A stretch of DNA of 5,836 bases, taken from contig SLAK01000432.1 in the NCBI GenBank assembly GCA_007126855.1, positions 1 to 5,836 of the forward strand. The letters are read 5' to 3'. This DNA is from Dehalococcoidia bacterium (lineage in GTDB: Bacteria; Chloroflexota; Dehalococcoidia; Tepidiformales; Tepidiformaceae). The notes beneath the pieces were generated by a model. The model worked only from the letters and a program-made list of their open reading frames with translations. It was not told the DNA's origin and ran no database searches. The stretch's first letter is position 1. Every line of letters begins with the position of its first letter. Made by a program: the position numbers and the translations under genes. Shown here piece by piece: positions 5,610 through 5,836 of the stretch.

Positions 5610-5614
5610 CCACC

Positions 5615-5836
5615 CTACCGCCAATCCTCCCCACTCTCCGGCAGCGTCAGCCCCGCCCAGCCCTTCTCCAGCGTTACCGGCCCGGCGGAGCTGATGCGCT
5701 TTTCCGTGATCCACCAGCGGCCGTCGCGGCGCTCGAAGCGGTCTTCGTAGTTGCCCCAGCCGATGCGCGACCGCTCGTGCACCTCGTAGGTCAGCAGGAA
5801 ATAGGCGCGGGCGCGCGCCCTGTCGCCGTCGACCTC
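5615..5836 (-). CDS. SnoaL/NTF2-like protein, C-terminal part (5' end outside window)
   Basis: On the - strand the frame is open from base 5836 to a TAG at 5615-5617, giving the last 73 residues of a protein whose start lies outside the window. Key segments: RARAYFLLTYEVHERSR, a strand, then IGWGNYEDRFERRDGRWWI and TEKRIS. The pattern of a long strand followed by G.Y.D.F.R.DG.W.I..R is typical of SnoaL-like/NTF2-fold domains (SnoaL_4 group). These include small cyclases, dehydratases, isomerases and binding proteins of catabolic or secondary pathways. Catalytic residues of the family lie mostly in the missing N-terminal half, so no reaction can be assigned. Third positions are 56/60 G/C in the first 60 codons seen, like the hydrolase gene at the other end. 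It is convergent with the membrane-protein cluster, with about 80 nt between the stop codons. Confidence 0.85.
   Translation of the reverse strand, partial: EVDGDRARARAYFLLTYEVHERSRIGWGNYEDRFERRDGRWWITEKRISSAGPVTLEKGWAGLTLPESGEDWR

Noticed and set aside
526..5614. Attachment-site-like direct repeats bounding the cassette
   Set aside because: Comparing 526-666 with 5536-5614 by eye gave only matches of about 5-7 bases, no convincing pair, and no integrase or transposase is present.

Overview
The window is high-GC bacterial DNA. One protein (2125-2781) begins with the motif GPGWWQASDGKWYPPE, a variant of the DUF2510-type Trp-rich N-terminal motif. I associate it with Actinobacteriota, especially Acidimicrobiia. 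That is recollection, not a search result. The motif, the GC-rich codon use and the good Shine-Dalgarno sites before several genes suggest an uncultured or environmental actinobacterium.

Layout, left to right: (1) the 3' part of a phosphotriesterase-family metal-dependent hydrolase, +, cut by the window start (1-525). (2) A small secreted lipoprotein of unknown function, + (667-1236). (3) A 370-nt stretch with no convincing gene, holding weak promoter-like and operator-like sequence before the next unit. (4) Five genes on the + strand, closely packed: two membrane-anchored coiled-coil proteins (1607-2125, 2125-2781), a membrane-anchored trypsin-like serine protease with a juxtamembrane coiled coil (2765-3616), a 500-residue HEAT-repeat scaffold (3680-5182) and a small three-helix membrane protein (5197-5535). 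(5) A convergent, partial SnoaL/NTF2-like gene on the - strand (5615-5836), open at the window edge.

The most interesting part is the 1607-5535 block. Three consecutive genes with overlapping ends each encode one N-terminal membrane helix followed directly by an outward-facing, Ala/Glu-rich helical or coiled-coil segment; the third adds a protease with an intact His/Asp/Ser triad. This suggests a coiled-coil-assembled membrane complex carrying a protease on its outer face, with a cytoplasmic HEAT scaffold encoded alongside. The complex is inferred. The domains, motifs and gene overlaps are seen directly.

Codon use differs sharply between cassette and flanks. By hand count over 60 codons each, third-position G/C is 58/60 in the phosphotriesterase gene and 56/60 in the terminal SnoaL-like gene. 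It is 39/60, 41/60 and 35/60 in the lipoprotein, first coiled-coil and HEAT genes. The middle of the window may therefore be an acquired or lowly expressed accessory cassette set between core catabolic genes. No transposase, integrase, tRNA, rRNA or CRISPR array was seen.
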